DNA of 64,000 nt, taken from assembly GCF_014839805.1 (NCBI RefSeq), contig NC_051134.1, positions 5,797,170 to 5,861,169 of the forward strand. Direction: 5' to 3'. Source of the DNA: Manduca sexta. Its lineage: Eukaryota > Arthropoda > Insecta > Lepidoptera > Sphingidae. Both the position numbers and the translations under genes were made by a program. Position 1 is the stretch's first letter, and each line of letters opens with the position of its first letter. Shown piece by piece: positions 24,456 to 36,710 of the stretch. A model generated the notes under the pieces. The model was given only the letters and a program-made list of their open reading frames with translations. It was not told the origin of the DNA and searched no databases.

Positions 24456-24632
24456 CTAGTTTTTGCTCGCGGCTTCGCCCGCGTGAAGGTTGTCCGGGAT
24501 AAAACTCCGCTATATATTTTCCGGAGATAGAAAGTAGCCTATAACCTTTTCAGGGTCTTAAACTATCTCCATACCAAATTTCATAAAAATCCGTTCAGTA
24601 TATTTAGAGAAAATAGATAACATACAGACACA
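24456..24632 (+). repeat. cgcggcttcgcccgcg-family repeat, copy in C
   Basis: Counterpart of 1521-1700, with small indels (gttgtccggg for gtttccggg). Confidence 0.7.
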
Positions 24633-25146
24633 AAAGGGGGATTTTATTTTATGATATGTATAGATATCTATCAATAAAGTGGCTGTAAGATCAGTCGATT
24701 AAGATCGTGGCGGACCTGGATGCGACTGGTTCGAGACCGCGAGAAGTGACATAGCATGAGAGAGGTCTTTACGACTTTACCTAGTACTAGAACTCTGTAG
24801 GTTGTGTTGACGATGGGTGTCTCATACATCTTACGCATAGCTATACATATATAATATACATTGTAAAGCCAAGGCGATATAAAGTCAATGATAACGAAAA
24901 ACTACGGTTTTACAATCGCTATAAAACCGTCAGCCTACATGAAAACGAACCCATTATAGATAAGGGTGCAATCATTAGAACCGTTTCACCATTTTATGAC
25001 GGCTAAAGCGCTGTTATTATAGATTGTAGGTAGCAATTAACTTGCAACGATAATGGAACTACTGAGGGGTTCGGGAGACTATATTCGATGGAGTTAATGC
25101 TTAGTGTACACTATACATAACTCGGTAATTAAAAGAGCTGGGTCAG

Positions 25147-25255
25147 ATGGCCACTCAGGTTATCAACGTCTATGAACAATTACTTCAGGAGAATCGAACA
25201 AGCCCTGCTGACTTTGTTTTAAGGAATGGGTTCTGGGTCTTCGGAAATCTCGCTG
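25147..25255 (+). CDS. Candidate first coding exon (copy C)
   Basis: Identical to 2215-2323 and 13799-13907, with the same GTAAGT donor at 25256. The product is unknown. Confidence 0.4.
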
Positions 25256-26600
25256 GTAAGTAATTACTTTTAAAGCTTTTATAGTAATGAGAGGCCTGGC
25301 ACTGCTGAAATATCTAGCTCCTTATCATTTGAAACGATTTAAGGCATCGTCTACCACGCTGGTCAATGGGTTGGCACTTGAAATACCTTCAAAAATCCTT
25401 TGGATTACTTAAAGTTTAATTAAGTTACATACCTTATACTTTGTATTAATAAGTTCTTTTCGCTATGGTGTTTCTTCATTTGCTTAAATAGATTTTATCA
25501 TTTGTTATATGGCTGTCACGTTATGTCTGACTACCTACAAGTATGGGTGTACATTTATTTAACCTTCCACAGCACGCATTGTTTGCGTGTCTTTTTTATA
25601 AAAAATAAAGTAACAAACAAAACGACCCGCCTTGTAAACATTACCACGGTCAAGGACGATTCCAACTCGAAACATAATATTCTGTAGTTGAATGTACTCT
25701 TGAATCTATTATAAAAATAGCTTTTTTCTCCTTTCAAGATGCTAATGCGTATTACATCCTCGCTAGTTAAGTTCAGGCAATGTACGGGGTAATCCTATTG
25801 GGATTTACTAAGCAGAATTAAAGATATCTGATTCATTTCTGTTCTTTACTTTTCCTGGGTTAAAAAACAGCTTATAGCACTAATTTGTAATGTCCTATTA
25901 GAGAAAGAATTTTCAAATTTGGCTCAGTAGTTCCAGAAATTAGCCTTTACAAAACTAAAAACTTTCAAAATTTTACTGTTTATAATATCAGTATAGATTT
26001 AAGTCATATATATTCCAAATAATTAGAATTATTATAGTCCGGTAGAAAATCAACAAAGTATAAGGCTTTGAATTTCGGTAGAAGGGTACGCGTCCACAAA
26101 CGGGAAAAAAGGCGCAAAACGCGCACGTGACGACATCGGAAATTACGATGCATGCGAAATCCACTTCTGCATATTGTAATATTTGCCTTGTTTCTAAACC
26201 AATTGTAATGCAGTTTTTAGTACTTCTTGCTTTAACATATAATGTATAAAATTGAACAGGTAAATTTCCCATTGCAAACTGGAGGCACATGTCCGATATT
26301 TGTAGATCTACTAAGGAAAAACCCTATATATTAAGCAAATTTTAACAAACATTGATTGTTAAATGTAATAGCGGTAAAGGATAAAGAATAACATTGTAAC
26401 AGGTGGTAACATTTTTGGGACTATTATAATTGGAATTTTTGAGGTTTTAAAATCCAGAATTAGTAAACCTTTTTTGGTGTTCTGACAAAGTCGCTTATTG
26501 GGTTCAAGCGATGTACTCCCAGAAGGTCGGTTGAAGCATCCAGCTCAAACAAATTGTGTTCAAAAAATCCTCACAAACGAAATTGGATCCGGGACTTCCC
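25256..26600. other. No gene recognised (copy C), ends at deletion junction
   Basis: Collinear with copy B to about 26600 (gggacttcccgg). There it jumps into mariner sequence. The 280 bases before the junction carry several local differences from A and B, for example aagcaaattttaacaaac at 26335. Confidence 0.55.
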
Positions 26601-26871
26601 GGTCCACGACAGTCTAGGTTGGACTCGAACGTTTCGGACTTCATCAGAGCTGAAGACTGGCCGTCGTCTAGTCCCGATCTTAATCCGCTGGATTATGATC
26701 TGTGGTCAGTTTTAGAGAGTACAGCTTGTCTAAACGCCATGATAATTTGAGTCCCTAAAACAATCTATACGATTGCTGAAGAATTTTCCCAAAAGAGTGC
26801 GTGCTTCTATTGATAACTGGCCTCATCGTTTAAAGGACTGTATTGCAGCCAATGGAGACCACTTCGAATAA
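26601..26871 (+). pseudogene. Mariner transposase C-terminus
   Basis: The part corresponding to the copy A gap: SSPDLNPLDYDLWSVLEST with the third catalytic D, then after a frameshift near 26745 SIRLLKNFPKRVRASIDNWP and a final CIAANGDHFE before TAA (26869). The N-terminal DNA-binding domain and the first two catalytic aspartates are deleted. Confidence 0.88.
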
Positions 26872-26995
26872 GCTTTTTATATTTTTAATTGTTTTATATT
26901 TATGTATTAAACTGACACACTGTAAAAGTAATAAATGTTATTTGCAGTTAACAATTTTCTTTTTTCTTTATTACAATATTTATGGCAAGACTAGG
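26601..26995 (+). mobile_element. Mariner 3' remnant at the same TA as copy A
   Basis: It starts at tccacgacagtct, matching position 4923 on in copy A, and runs to the 3' inverted terminal repeat (tttatggcaagactagg, end 26995), followed by TA (26996-26997) and the flank gctagaaacc, as in the empty site of copy B. About 900 bp of mariner 5' part and about 345 bp of flank are missing on the left. It differs from the copy A mariner at several bases in the 108-bp overlap. Confidence 0.9.
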
Positions 26996-26997
26996 TA

Positions 26998-27364
26998 GCT
27001 AGAAACCGCTGTCATAAAGCTCTTACCACACCTCATTTCACCCCACTATTCCCGCCGCGGCACAGTTTCCAAACTAGTTCTACATAATTCAAACTCGGGG
27101 AATACTTAAATGCATTGTCTGGAGTTGAGGTGGTCCAACGAGATTGCAGGCTCGTCGAGAGCTTGCACCGAGTTGGATTAACTTCGGCCTTCTTGGCAGC
27201 TTCTGTGTTACGTGACTTCCAATTGTGTCATGTCATGCCAGATATTACTTGGACACTGAATATTAACAAATTTTAAATAAGACATGAAGCATAACAAATG
27301 ATATCACTACATGTGAAATTCAATGATGTATTTGTACATTTATAAGAGGTATGTAAGTTTGTGA
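26998..27364. other. No gene recognised (copy C)
   Basis: Counterpart of 15610-15976. Confidence 0.5.
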
Positions 27365-27648
27365 AGCGGCGATAGTCTAGTTAGGTGTGGACGAGATGAA
27401 TGTCTGCAGGTTCAAATCCCAATAGCAAACACTCTACATCCTCTGACGTTTCCAAAATTATGTGGGCATTCTATGAGTTATCGCTTGATTTAACGATAAA
27501 GGGAAACATCGTGAGGAAACCTATATACCCGAGAAGTTCTCTATAGGAATTTTGAGGGTGTGTGAAGTCTACCAATCCTTACTAGGCCAGCGTGGTGGAG
27601 TAAGACCTAATCCCTCTGAGTGGTTACAAGGTTGATATTATTAATTAT
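27365..27648 (+). repeat. Metulj-like SINE (copy C)
   Basis: Counterpart of 15977-16260, with the B box ggttcaaatccc preserved. Confidence 0.82.
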
Positions 27649-28724
27649 ATAAGCTTGTGAGTTTGTAATGAGCAATCTATAAAACTACGGAATCGATCTA
27701 AAAATTCTTTCACTAAAGAACTTAAGCAGCATATTTTCAAGAAAATACTTAAAACACGAGCGATGCTGCAAGCAAAACCCAGTATCTAATAAAAACGAGA
27801 TCCAAAGGCACAATAAGAAAAGAACAATGATATTGATAATTGCGTTCACAATGCGTGTCCGATACACTGCCGATTCCAAGGCGTTAGTGACGTCACTGTA
27901 GGTGCATACAGATTGCTACACTGCATCTTACGGCCTATTGTCTACCGCGACCTGATTGTTTGGTGTATCATACCTCGAAGCATGACCTCGTTAAGTTGTT
28001 TATAGAAAAGGTAATGGAGTTGGTCACTTGATGGATCATCAATAAAATACCGGGCCAATTCTTTTGAAGTACCTACTTAATCGATATTTCAGTTTCCTGT
28101 TGTCTTTAGCCTACTCTAATTACACTATTAGGTTAGAGACAAGTATTTTCTATAGAGTTTTGCAGTAAAGATCTGGCTTTATCTTTTCAACAGGCCACCT
28201 GATACCAGTCAACCTAGTATACGATGCTGCCCCTGCCGCTGAGCAAATTTTTATGCTACCGTCCATCGCCACCCACACATTTATAATACAAACTTAGACA
28301 TATAATAGGTACCGCACTCCCTAAATACGGGTTTAAATGTATCACAAAAGCATGGAACTACGATCTAACATGTGATATCAACCCATGAAGTGAAACATGA
28401 AGAAGTTTTTTCAGCAATATTAAAGTGTGAATCACACTCGAAACGTATTGAGAGCCTTGAGCCGGTTGAGTAAGACAAAGAGGCGCGAATATTGAACTCC
28501 GTCTGACGGAAGTGGGCGACAAAGAAACAAAGCCATCGCTTGTTCGATGAAGACTTGGCTTTTTGCACAATTCCTGCTGTTTGTTTAGTTAGGCTGCTCG
28601 TTAGCTAAAACTATACCTAAAAAGGTGTTCATTCCCCGAATAAAAGGTGGACCGTAGCCATTAGCGTAGTTAATAACTTTCTAGTCGAAGCGCCAGAAAC
28701 TAAAAACAATGACATGTCATTATA
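27649..28724. other. No gene recognised (copy C)
   Basis: Counterpart of 16261-17335. Short minus-strand frames are rearranged by single-base indels relative to copy B. Confidence 0.45.
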
Positions 28725-28853
28725 CCGCCATTTTCAATTATCATCTCACTCGCTTTTTTTGAACAATCTCAAAATTGACGAATCAATACAAAGTTATTAT
28801 GATTCGTTCAATCTCGGATTCGGATTGAGATTGGGATCGTTTATTGAAATCGG
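28725..28853. repeat. Inverted-repeat MITE (ccattttcaataaac family), copy C
   Basis: Counterpart of 17336-17465. Confidence 0.65.
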
Positions 28854-30340
28854 TTGATAATGGCAGATCTTGCTTATAATTCTTTGTTGCCTCACCAACA
28901 TCTTCGGCTGGCCATCTCGAAATTCTGAGCTGAGCATAGGCCACCTGCCCGAAGTTACAGTTGAAATAGATTCACTGACGTTTAAAAAGGGCAGCGGTTC
29001 CAGTGGGGAGTGTGTTAGGATAAGGACATCGTAACACACTTCCCAACAGCGTAGGTATTTCAAGTACTTGTAATATTACATTCGTACAAGACTGGGGTCA
29101 ACAGAGAAACCAACTTTCTCAGCGTGGCAACCGGCAGGTGTCCCGTATGTCGGGCAATTGTAAACAACTTTCTATAAACACCAGCTCAAACGCACTCTGT
29201 AGTCTGTACATAAACTGCACAGAATCAGGCTAATACCGGTTTGGATTCGATAAAAAATTTCATGTTTTAGGCATTTTTTTTGGGATTTCTATTAGAAACT
29301 AAAATAATATTTTGGTCAAAATAATAAGGAAACCTTTGGAATCGACTTAATATACAATTCTGGATAAGTATCATCATTTCCATTGGTGTACAAGTGCTAA
29401 AGAAACAGAGAGCTTTTCAATCTGAGCTGGAGCCAAAAGCTTGTTCATCCCAATATTTATAGGAAAAGAATCGCTGTTTTATTTTGATCTCCAAGTTGAA
29501 AGCTATTTAGTTAGTAGACTAGTTATTTTTTCATAATACCTAGCGTATAAAACCATTTAAAAATTAAATATAATATTCGTTTTCCAGTTTTGATATGTAA
29601 GGTCCAAAAAAAATAAAAACCAATAGGTCAGATGATGTTATCTAATGAATATTGAAAAATAAATAACTTCCAACTACTTACAAAACCAGTAGTGGACAAA
29701 TAATGGGGACTGTAAAGGCTTTGTTCGGAGGAGTATATTGTCAAATCATTGCTAATTTGAACAGTAAAGAAAAACATTATGTGGAAATCTGCATAGTAAA
29801 GAGTTTTTGTCAGAATTTGGTAAGTAAAATATTCACAAATAAATAATATGTAACAAAACAAAACTTCGAAAACGTTTCCTTTTAATAATAAAAGACCGTA
29901 TGATGTATCCAAGTGTTCAACCTCATAATATAATCAAGTCAGCAAAAAAAGAATTAAAACATGACCTCGCCAATGCAATCATCGTTACATCTGCATGCAT
30001 CAATCAGACCAATATCCTCGTTATTTTGCAACAAACCTTGTGCATCAATTAATTCTCGCATAAATAACCAAATAGAATATTGCAAAACAAATGAGACCTT
30101 GGCCAGTGATCAAAGGTATTGTGTAGTGGCCATTCATGTGGGCGGCGGGGCGGGGGCGTGTTGCGTCACTCACTTGATCCAATACTAAATTGCTAAAACA
30201 CACTAAATTGTCCATTAAGGACATAGGTATAGAAGATTCGAGAATGAACGATCCTTTATTAAGTAAATGGCGTGGTACTTGGATCAATGGGTAGCTATTG
30301 TACAATACCTCTTTCTATACGTACTGCAAAAAATATAGAG
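28854..30340. other. No gene recognised; variable part of copy C
   Basis: Counterpart of 17466-18950. A 34-base stretch of copy B (tctcgacgatacgtg...) is absent near 29737, and tagttagtagac is extra near 29508. Confidence 0.5.
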
Positions 30341-30560
30341 CTCTTTTTTGGTTTTTATGCAGGCACGAAATAGTGACCCCACTGCACCTGGTGATAAGAG
30401 GAAGTGTCCAATAGTATGTCGACTGACGAGAGATTACCCCTGGGCAGTCGACACAATTATGCCGGCCTGTTTTAACCGGATATACACAGACTGATCCCAG
30501 AACACGACACCGTACGTGGTCCATTATGGCGGGTTTTAACAGCTTGTTAAAAACCATTAT
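30341..30560 (-). repeat. Family R retroposon-like repeat, second locus (copy C)
   Basis: Counterpart of 18951-19165, with the head region differing more than the tail. Confidence 0.72.
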
Positions 30561-33039
30561 GAAGTAAGTATTGACACAAGGCTTAACCTAGAGGACTTTA
30601 ATTCCTTTTCACTGTCCAATTTTCATATAAATTGTACCTATAATTCCTCTGGCTATGTCACCATCAGAAGGTCATTAGCTTACCTATACGAGTATATAAA
30701 TTGCAATTCCTATATTTACTGCATACAGTCCAACTTCTAACTTAATACTGCATGATATAGAAGATAGCCACAACGTATGACATGGAAATGCTTTTAAAAT
30801 AATTGACGACTTACATAACATGCGGCGAGGCGCTTTGCTTTAAAGTAGTTTTCCTTAATGGATGTATTAAAATTGTCTGACACAGAACTAAGTGACGGTG
30901 AACTGGCGTGTCTCTTTGCTGTTACTACTAACCTAAGCAAGGCTAAAGTCAACGTAGTTATTTCAAGTGGATTCTCCCGAGCTTCAGTTCTCGCTGTCAT
31001 GAATTGTGTGCCATTGTGGATTGTGATTCACTAGAATTGCAGGGACGAACAGTTCGCGTCTTAAGAAGTGCTCAGCCTACACTATCATAGAAGCAATTAT
31101 GCAGGCCGGCATGACTGTGCCGACCGTCCAGAGATGATTGCATCTTTGGTCTATCGGCACTTTCTTTAGGTATCACTTCGCTCAACATCAGATGCAGTGA
31201 CGCCATTTTGCTGAGATAATTATTTCCTGTCAATATCAAAACGTAGCAATACAATGTACCCCTTCATTATTGTGGATGTTTATGGTCTGCAGTGATCACT
31301 TACCAGGGAACGATCCTTAATTAATTTGTCCTCCTATAAAAAACATATCACTGACTTCTAGGAATGCCTATAGCCTTACAGGTCAGATGCTACATAACAA
31401 ACTATAGCACCACAAGTGTCTCAATCTGTTGATCGTGTCGGACCTTGATCATGGTACCTCAAAATAAACGTTTTAAATATAGAGGATCGATACGATGTTT
31501 CGTCGGCGCCCTTGGACGATGGTTAGCGTTCGGCGGTGATCGATCAAAGTGCAATACATGTAAATGTTAACAAAATAAGACATGCATACATAGCAATTAT
31601 AGAAACAATGCTTGAGTTATAGCATTTAGAAGCTCCTCTTAAGGGGCCATGCGCTTCTGGCTTGCGTAACCACTGGTTGGAACTATATGCATGATTCAGG
31701 AATGACTGTGTCCATTTTTAAGTTCAATGGGCTCAGCACGTCGCTTGTGAAATTGTAAGCACTATACCTACTCAAAAATATTAGCAACATCATCTCGAAC
31801 TATGAATTATAGGGTACTATTGCAACAAACAGGGCTGTTCAATACGACATGTTGTGTGCATTCTGTACGATTAACAAAACCCCAACAATTCCCCGGCCCT
31901 CCTTAATGAAAATTTTGAAAGATTCACAATGCAACCATTATTTTTGTATGAGTATTCATTGGTAAGAATGGCCACTCATTAGGAAATCCACATACACATT
32001 GCAAAGTTATTGTATAAAAGTTAAACATACATTCATGAGCTGGTTTTTGTTTTTCACCTTTGTTTCATCTTCAAAACGTCATCTTCAAAAGAAGTAAAGA
32101 ACAAAAAAACAAAACGCAGACTCCAAAGTATACAAAAGAAATATTTAATTCTTAACAGACCGGCAACAGAATCCATAGCTACTTATATTGTTCGCTAAAA
32201 TTAATTTGTAAGTATTTTTTGTTTCGACTGATAGCTTATTTGAGGTACATAGCAAATTAGATGCGATACAAATGCGCGTTCACACCGCGTTTTTATTGCT
32301 TCACCAGCTCGACGAAATGCCGTGTGTACACGCCTTTGTCCATTCTAAACGTTTGAAAAAAATACAGACCGAATGAAATTTCCAGTCTAGTCTCAGTCAC
32401 TGGGCGATGGGAAACTCTCAACAATTGCAATTGTTTGCTGACCTAAAAAGCAGCCGGATACAGAGCACATTGTCAAAATTACAATGTGTCTAGCCAAATA
32501 AAGGAAATCTAGTACCGTTGTTTTTCATTTCATAGAGAGCTAATTGTATAGGCATATTAGACCTCATAACCGAAATTTAAAATAAACTCTCTGTTTATCC
32601 AGATAAGGCTATTAATAATAAAAAGAAATCTTTTATATGTGTATGGGTACTTCTAGACCATAGAGCAAAACACATAATTTGATATTCCTCTCAATATTAT
32701 TGCTTCATATTAAAAGTCTGTCTATCAAGACCTGATCAATACTTAATTCCATCAGAATGTTAATGTATATTATGTTTTTGTAGTAAAACTAGTTTGACCA
32801 CTTACAGTTTCATATCCTGTGTTTTTCGCTACCATATCAAAATAGCAAATGATGTAACATATTTCTGGTAATATTTCTATACAAATTTACATACATAATT
32901 ATGACATGGGTGATAATTTCGGAGATTTTCAAGGTAAGATTTGTCAGGCAAATGTTAATACTATTGCAGTAAACGATTGACGGTGAGCAGTGAAGTTAAG
33001 TCTATTTGTCGTACCCATATTCAAAACAATGTAACTAAA
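30561..33039. other. No gene recognised; copy C end and start of single-copy sequence
   Basis: The shared block ends at about 32057. From there to 33039 there is AT-rich sequence without frames or repeats I can name. Confidence 0.5.
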
Positions 33040-33303
33040 CATTAAAATGAAACTATTTTTCGGATTTTATACGGGTTTTTATATTATATTTTTCTCCCGA
33101 CGTTTCGAAGGCTTTGGAGCCTTCGTGGTAACGGGGCGGACTAAGGTGTTGGTTATCCGAAATGTCAGTTTCAATATCTACCTACATTTTACAATTATTT
33201 ATTTTTTTAAATATGTCTGTTGACGGTCCGATCTACGCAGAATGACCTCGCTTGAAATCGCGATAAAATCCGTAAAATAGTTTTATTATAATTTTCTCCC
33301 GAC
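33040..33303 (-). mobile_element. Penelope-like element (PLE) 3' end pieces
   Basis: On the minus strand 33250-33040 reads tcattctgcgtagatcgg (end of the coding part), a hairpin gaaggct-ccaa-agccttc, then gaaacgtcgggag and a cgtataaaatccgaaaaatag terminus. A second minus-oriented terminus (cgggagaaaatt...ggattttatcgcg) follows at 33303-33249. The same terminal sequence recurs at 34211, 41468, 45595, 50245 and 54335. Confidence 0.6.
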
Positions 33304-33331
33304 GTTTTCCAAACATGTTAAACATTGACGC

Positions 33332-33451
33332 TCTACGAAGTCTGCAGTCGTTGAACACCTCGAAGGAAGCTCCAATCACTATCTGCGACTAGACAAACCA
33401 CATATTCTTGCTAAAGAACACCGATTTCTACCTAGGAGATTAGTTCAGTAA
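33332..33451 (+). pseudogene. PLE endonuclease C-terminal fragment
   Basis: Open for 39 codons to TAA: TKSAVVEHLEG, then YLRLDKPHILAKEHRFLPR. This matches the region after the catalytic core of the GIY-YIG endonuclease carried by Penelope-like retroelements, and agrees closely with the fragment at 54425-54664. The orientation is opposite to the 3' ends just left of it, so this is an inverted junction. Nothing of the RT domain is present. Confidence 0.55.
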
Positions 33452-33590
33452 TCTCACATCGAATTCGCTTAAAACATATACGCGTGCACAAAGGTCCGGT
33501 GTGCCACGCTCGGCTGAGCAGCATGACGTCATTGTCCTAAGTAAGATGCTGGCAAAGCGCGATCCGTCAAATACGCAAATTACAGGACAC

Positions 33591-33690
33591 ATGACGCCTT
33601 TGTTCACGAAAGAGGAGACACAGGGGTCAGAAGGGGTGGGCCTATTGCCATATCAGGCACAATACTGGGCAGAAAACCCAATATAACTTT
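33591..33690 (-). repeat. Decayed fragment of tRNA-SINE family 2
   Basis: It shares cctattgccatatcaggcac and actgggcagaaaacccaatat with the copies at 45733 and 62766. The tRNA-like head is missing. Confidence 0.55.
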
Positions 33691-34210
33691 AAATAGAAAT
33701 GATGTCATGTGTATAGCAGTACCTGAGCCTCGAGTGCTCTGGGCACTCTCTTTCCACGATATTAAATTCGCAAATCTTTGTGAAGCTTCCTTTAAGTTCA
33801 ACCTATTTTAATTTTTATAAAAAAAAATTATCACTTACACTTCCGCGTTTACATCATTGGGATGTATTTTATATAGGTGACCATGTTATTTCGGCATGGA
33901 GAAAAGGAGATGGGATTTAAAACACGATTCAACCATAATCTCCCCCCGCCCCGCCTAGTACCCAATTCATTGCATCACAAAAACAAACATCAAATAATGT
34001 GAACAAATACTTGATTCATTGTGATATCATGGAAAAAGAACCATAATACCTTAAAACAAAACATTATTAAATATTTTGGTCTCGGACTGTAGGTATCTGT
34101 AGGTATCAATCTGTAGCTCCGTCAATTGTTGTTTTGTTTAATTTAATTATAAGACCTAAAAAAATTCTAATAATGCAAATACATATGTTTACATGTGTTC
34201 CCACTTATTA

Positions 34211-34395
34211 ACCATTTCTTATGTTTACACGAATGTAAGACATCGAAATAAAAATATATTTAGTATTTTATCGCGGTTTTTCATATTATTAAGTCGAAGT
34301 TTCGAAGTCACGGACTAACCATGAAGACTGCAAATTCTTCGGAACATCGGGGGACAATCATAACATAAAAAGACTTCGAAAAATCCGAAAAAGAG
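34211..34395. repeat. PLE terminal fragment, inverted pair
   Basis: The left part reads atttcttatgtttacacgaa and attttatcgcggtttttca. The right part switches orientation (ggactaaccatgaagactgc, cggaacatcgggggacaat). The two halves are inverted versions of one terminal sequence. Confidence 0.5.
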
Positions 34396-35253
34396 TATTA
34401 TATCGCTTCCTAGTTTTTATTATATTCTGTTTGTGCAAAAATAATTTTAATTTTTTATGATTTTATACTAATAATACTTGCCATTGTGATTATAATTTAT
34501 GTTAATGCACCTAGAAAGGTAACGTGTATGTAAAATGTTTGAATCCATGACCCGTGCATAAACTGGATTATTTATATCAGGCAAATGGCCGTCAGCTACT
34601 GTTTTGCTGTATGCTGGAAAAATTATCTGACCTCTACAAATGGATCCTAATTCTGTTTACGTATCAATATAGGTTTTATAAAACGAAAACTGGGTGCGGC
34701 AGGGTCATCTTTTAATGCAATTATTGAGGGAGTCGTGTTGATATTGAGGTGGGCTTAGAGACGCTTAATAACTGGCTATAATATTATTGTTATTGTTCAT
34801 CATGTCTTCTATAGATTATCTCGAGGGTTTACTGCGAAAACCAGCTTAGTGCAGTGAAGTTAGTCACAAGTTAGAATATACAATAAAGATTTTTTTTAGT
34901 GTAATATTACTCAATATGGGTGATAGAAGTGTAGGCAAGCAGCAAATGAATGAATAAGTTCAGACAGATAGTAGCTTTTACATATACTATTTTTTTCTAT
35001 CTATTCTTATTATAGATTGCCTTCCTAAATAATTTCTAATCTAAGGTACGTACAATATGCTCGATAAAACGACACAAAATCGTTCTAAAACCACATCCTG
35101 ATGTATTCCTTTTATTCATACTAAATCAGCCTTAAATGTCATCAACCAAATTCATAATCAAAATCGGGGTAATGGGCATTCTCGATCTCTCAATACGAGA
35201 TATTCTGCTACGTAAATTTGACATTAGAGCGAAGCGTGGGAAGTGGAAACAGA
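34396..35253. other. No gene recognised
   Basis: AT-rich, with no frame over 60 codons and no repeat I could name. Confidence 0.5.
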
Positions 35254-35440
35254 CAGTCTTACTTATAAAAATTCGCAAAGCTATGCTTAGTTAAAACACA
35301 AATTTACTCGATCAGATGTAAGTCAAAACCCGCCATCTTGCCTCTTAATAAGGTTTAAACTAGGAACCGGTGATGTTTTTGACAGCTATTTAAGCAATTC
35401 TTAACCACCTGTTAACGCAACAAGTTTATAAGTAAGACAG
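35254..35440. repeat. MITE with cagtcttacttata inverted ends, copy 1
   Basis: 187 bp, ends cagtcttacttataa and ttataagtaagacag. The interior (gtcaaaacccgcca, taataaggtttaaactagga, gacagctatttaagcaatt) matches 49739-49929 in inverted orientation. No clear target duplication at this copy. Confidence 0.72.
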
Positions 35441-35916
35441 AATATGCAGTGGCCTGTTAGTGAATTTGTTTTTATGTTTTCGCGAGCTGTTAATTAGGAC
35501 CATTTTTGATTGGCCTTTATAATAGAGTACCGGACTAATTTTTGTTCTTAACAATTATCAAATATTTACATAATATAAATTATAACACAGAAGAAATTAT
35601 TAAAATCCGGTGAAAAATCAACAAGTTATAAGTCTTTGAATTTCGGTGGAAGGGATAATTAACAAGAAACAGGAAAGAGACGCGTGCGAAAGAAAGAGAT
35701 GAAGCGATATCCCCACATCGCGCCCACTTCTGCACATTACAATATTTTAAATATGAATTACTCGCTCATTTTTTAACCAATTTTTATTCTTAAATACACA
35801 ACGAGATATTTATATCTTGTTAACATCTTATATTAAAATCATTTCCTTGTTAAAAATAGATTTAGTTTTAATATAATTAATATGTGGGTAACTAATAAAT
35901 ATTATGTTACTTCTTA

Positions 35917-36215
35917 CTGAGATTATAAATGCGAAAGTTGATGTAAATCTTTGGATATTTGAAAGATTTAATGTTACTGATAGAAGTTAGAAATCACTGA
36001 ACAGATTTGGACAAAATTTGGCAAATGGGTAGATCATGTCCTAGATCAATATAGGGTACTTTTATCCCGGCAATTTTCGCCTGTGGGAAAATATTTAATA
36101 ATATTTTTTCTTTATCTGATTAGAATTTAAGTGATATGAATTTAAGTGTTTTTGGAATTTTTCTAGCGGGAAAGGCTGTTCACGCGGGCGAAACCACGAG
36201 CGACACCTAGTATAA
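35917..36215 (-). repeat. cgcggcttcgcccgcg-family repeat, inverted copy
   Basis: On the minus strand it starts ctaggtgtcgctcgtggttt and cgcccgcgtgaa, has ccgggataaaa, accaaattttgtccaaatctg and ends gcatttataatctcag. It is fairly diverged. Confidence 0.65.
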
Positions 36216-36710
36216 TATAATTAGACACATTCCGGGTTGTACTTGTCATATTTTTATGGATTTAAATAAAAAATATAAATACATAATTTCCATATTAGCA
36301 AAACTTCAATAAAACCTTGAGCTAACATTGACCCCGCGTCGGAATATTTATTTCATCTATAAAACAAATACACAATATGTATATTACACGATTTATAATA
36401 CGCAGCCGTGACCTATGCATATATTTTTATCTGCACGAATATGACCTATGTATAATATGTTTTTGTCTGTCCGCTGACCCTATCAATAGTACTCACCAAA
36501 CCGGTCCATTCACACTTGTGCTGGTATCTTTATTTCGGCTAAATCCGCCTGCGGACCAACAGACTAGCAGTTTAACTTAGTAACGTATTATGGTGCTTAT
36601 TTACTGGTGTTAGGATACATTTTATATCGAATAGATGGTTAGTAAATTATTAGCTTTGGATCAAAATATCAAAGATAACCAATAAAAGTAAACCATAGTG
36701 TTACAAAGCA
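36216..36710. other. No gene recognised
   Basis: One 67-codon frame (36377-36580) without a known motif. A possible head fragment of family R (ctggtgttaggatacattttat) lies at 36605. Confidence 0.45.

Larger units (their letters stand above)
21184..32057. repeat. Copy C of the triplicated locus
   Basis: Collinear with 9836-20683. The main structural differences are a deletion that removes the left mariner flank and the mariner 5' part (junction near 26600), the retained mariner 3' end, and clustered small differences over about 28850-31100. Beyond 32057 the contig continues into single-copy sequence. Confidence 0.93.
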
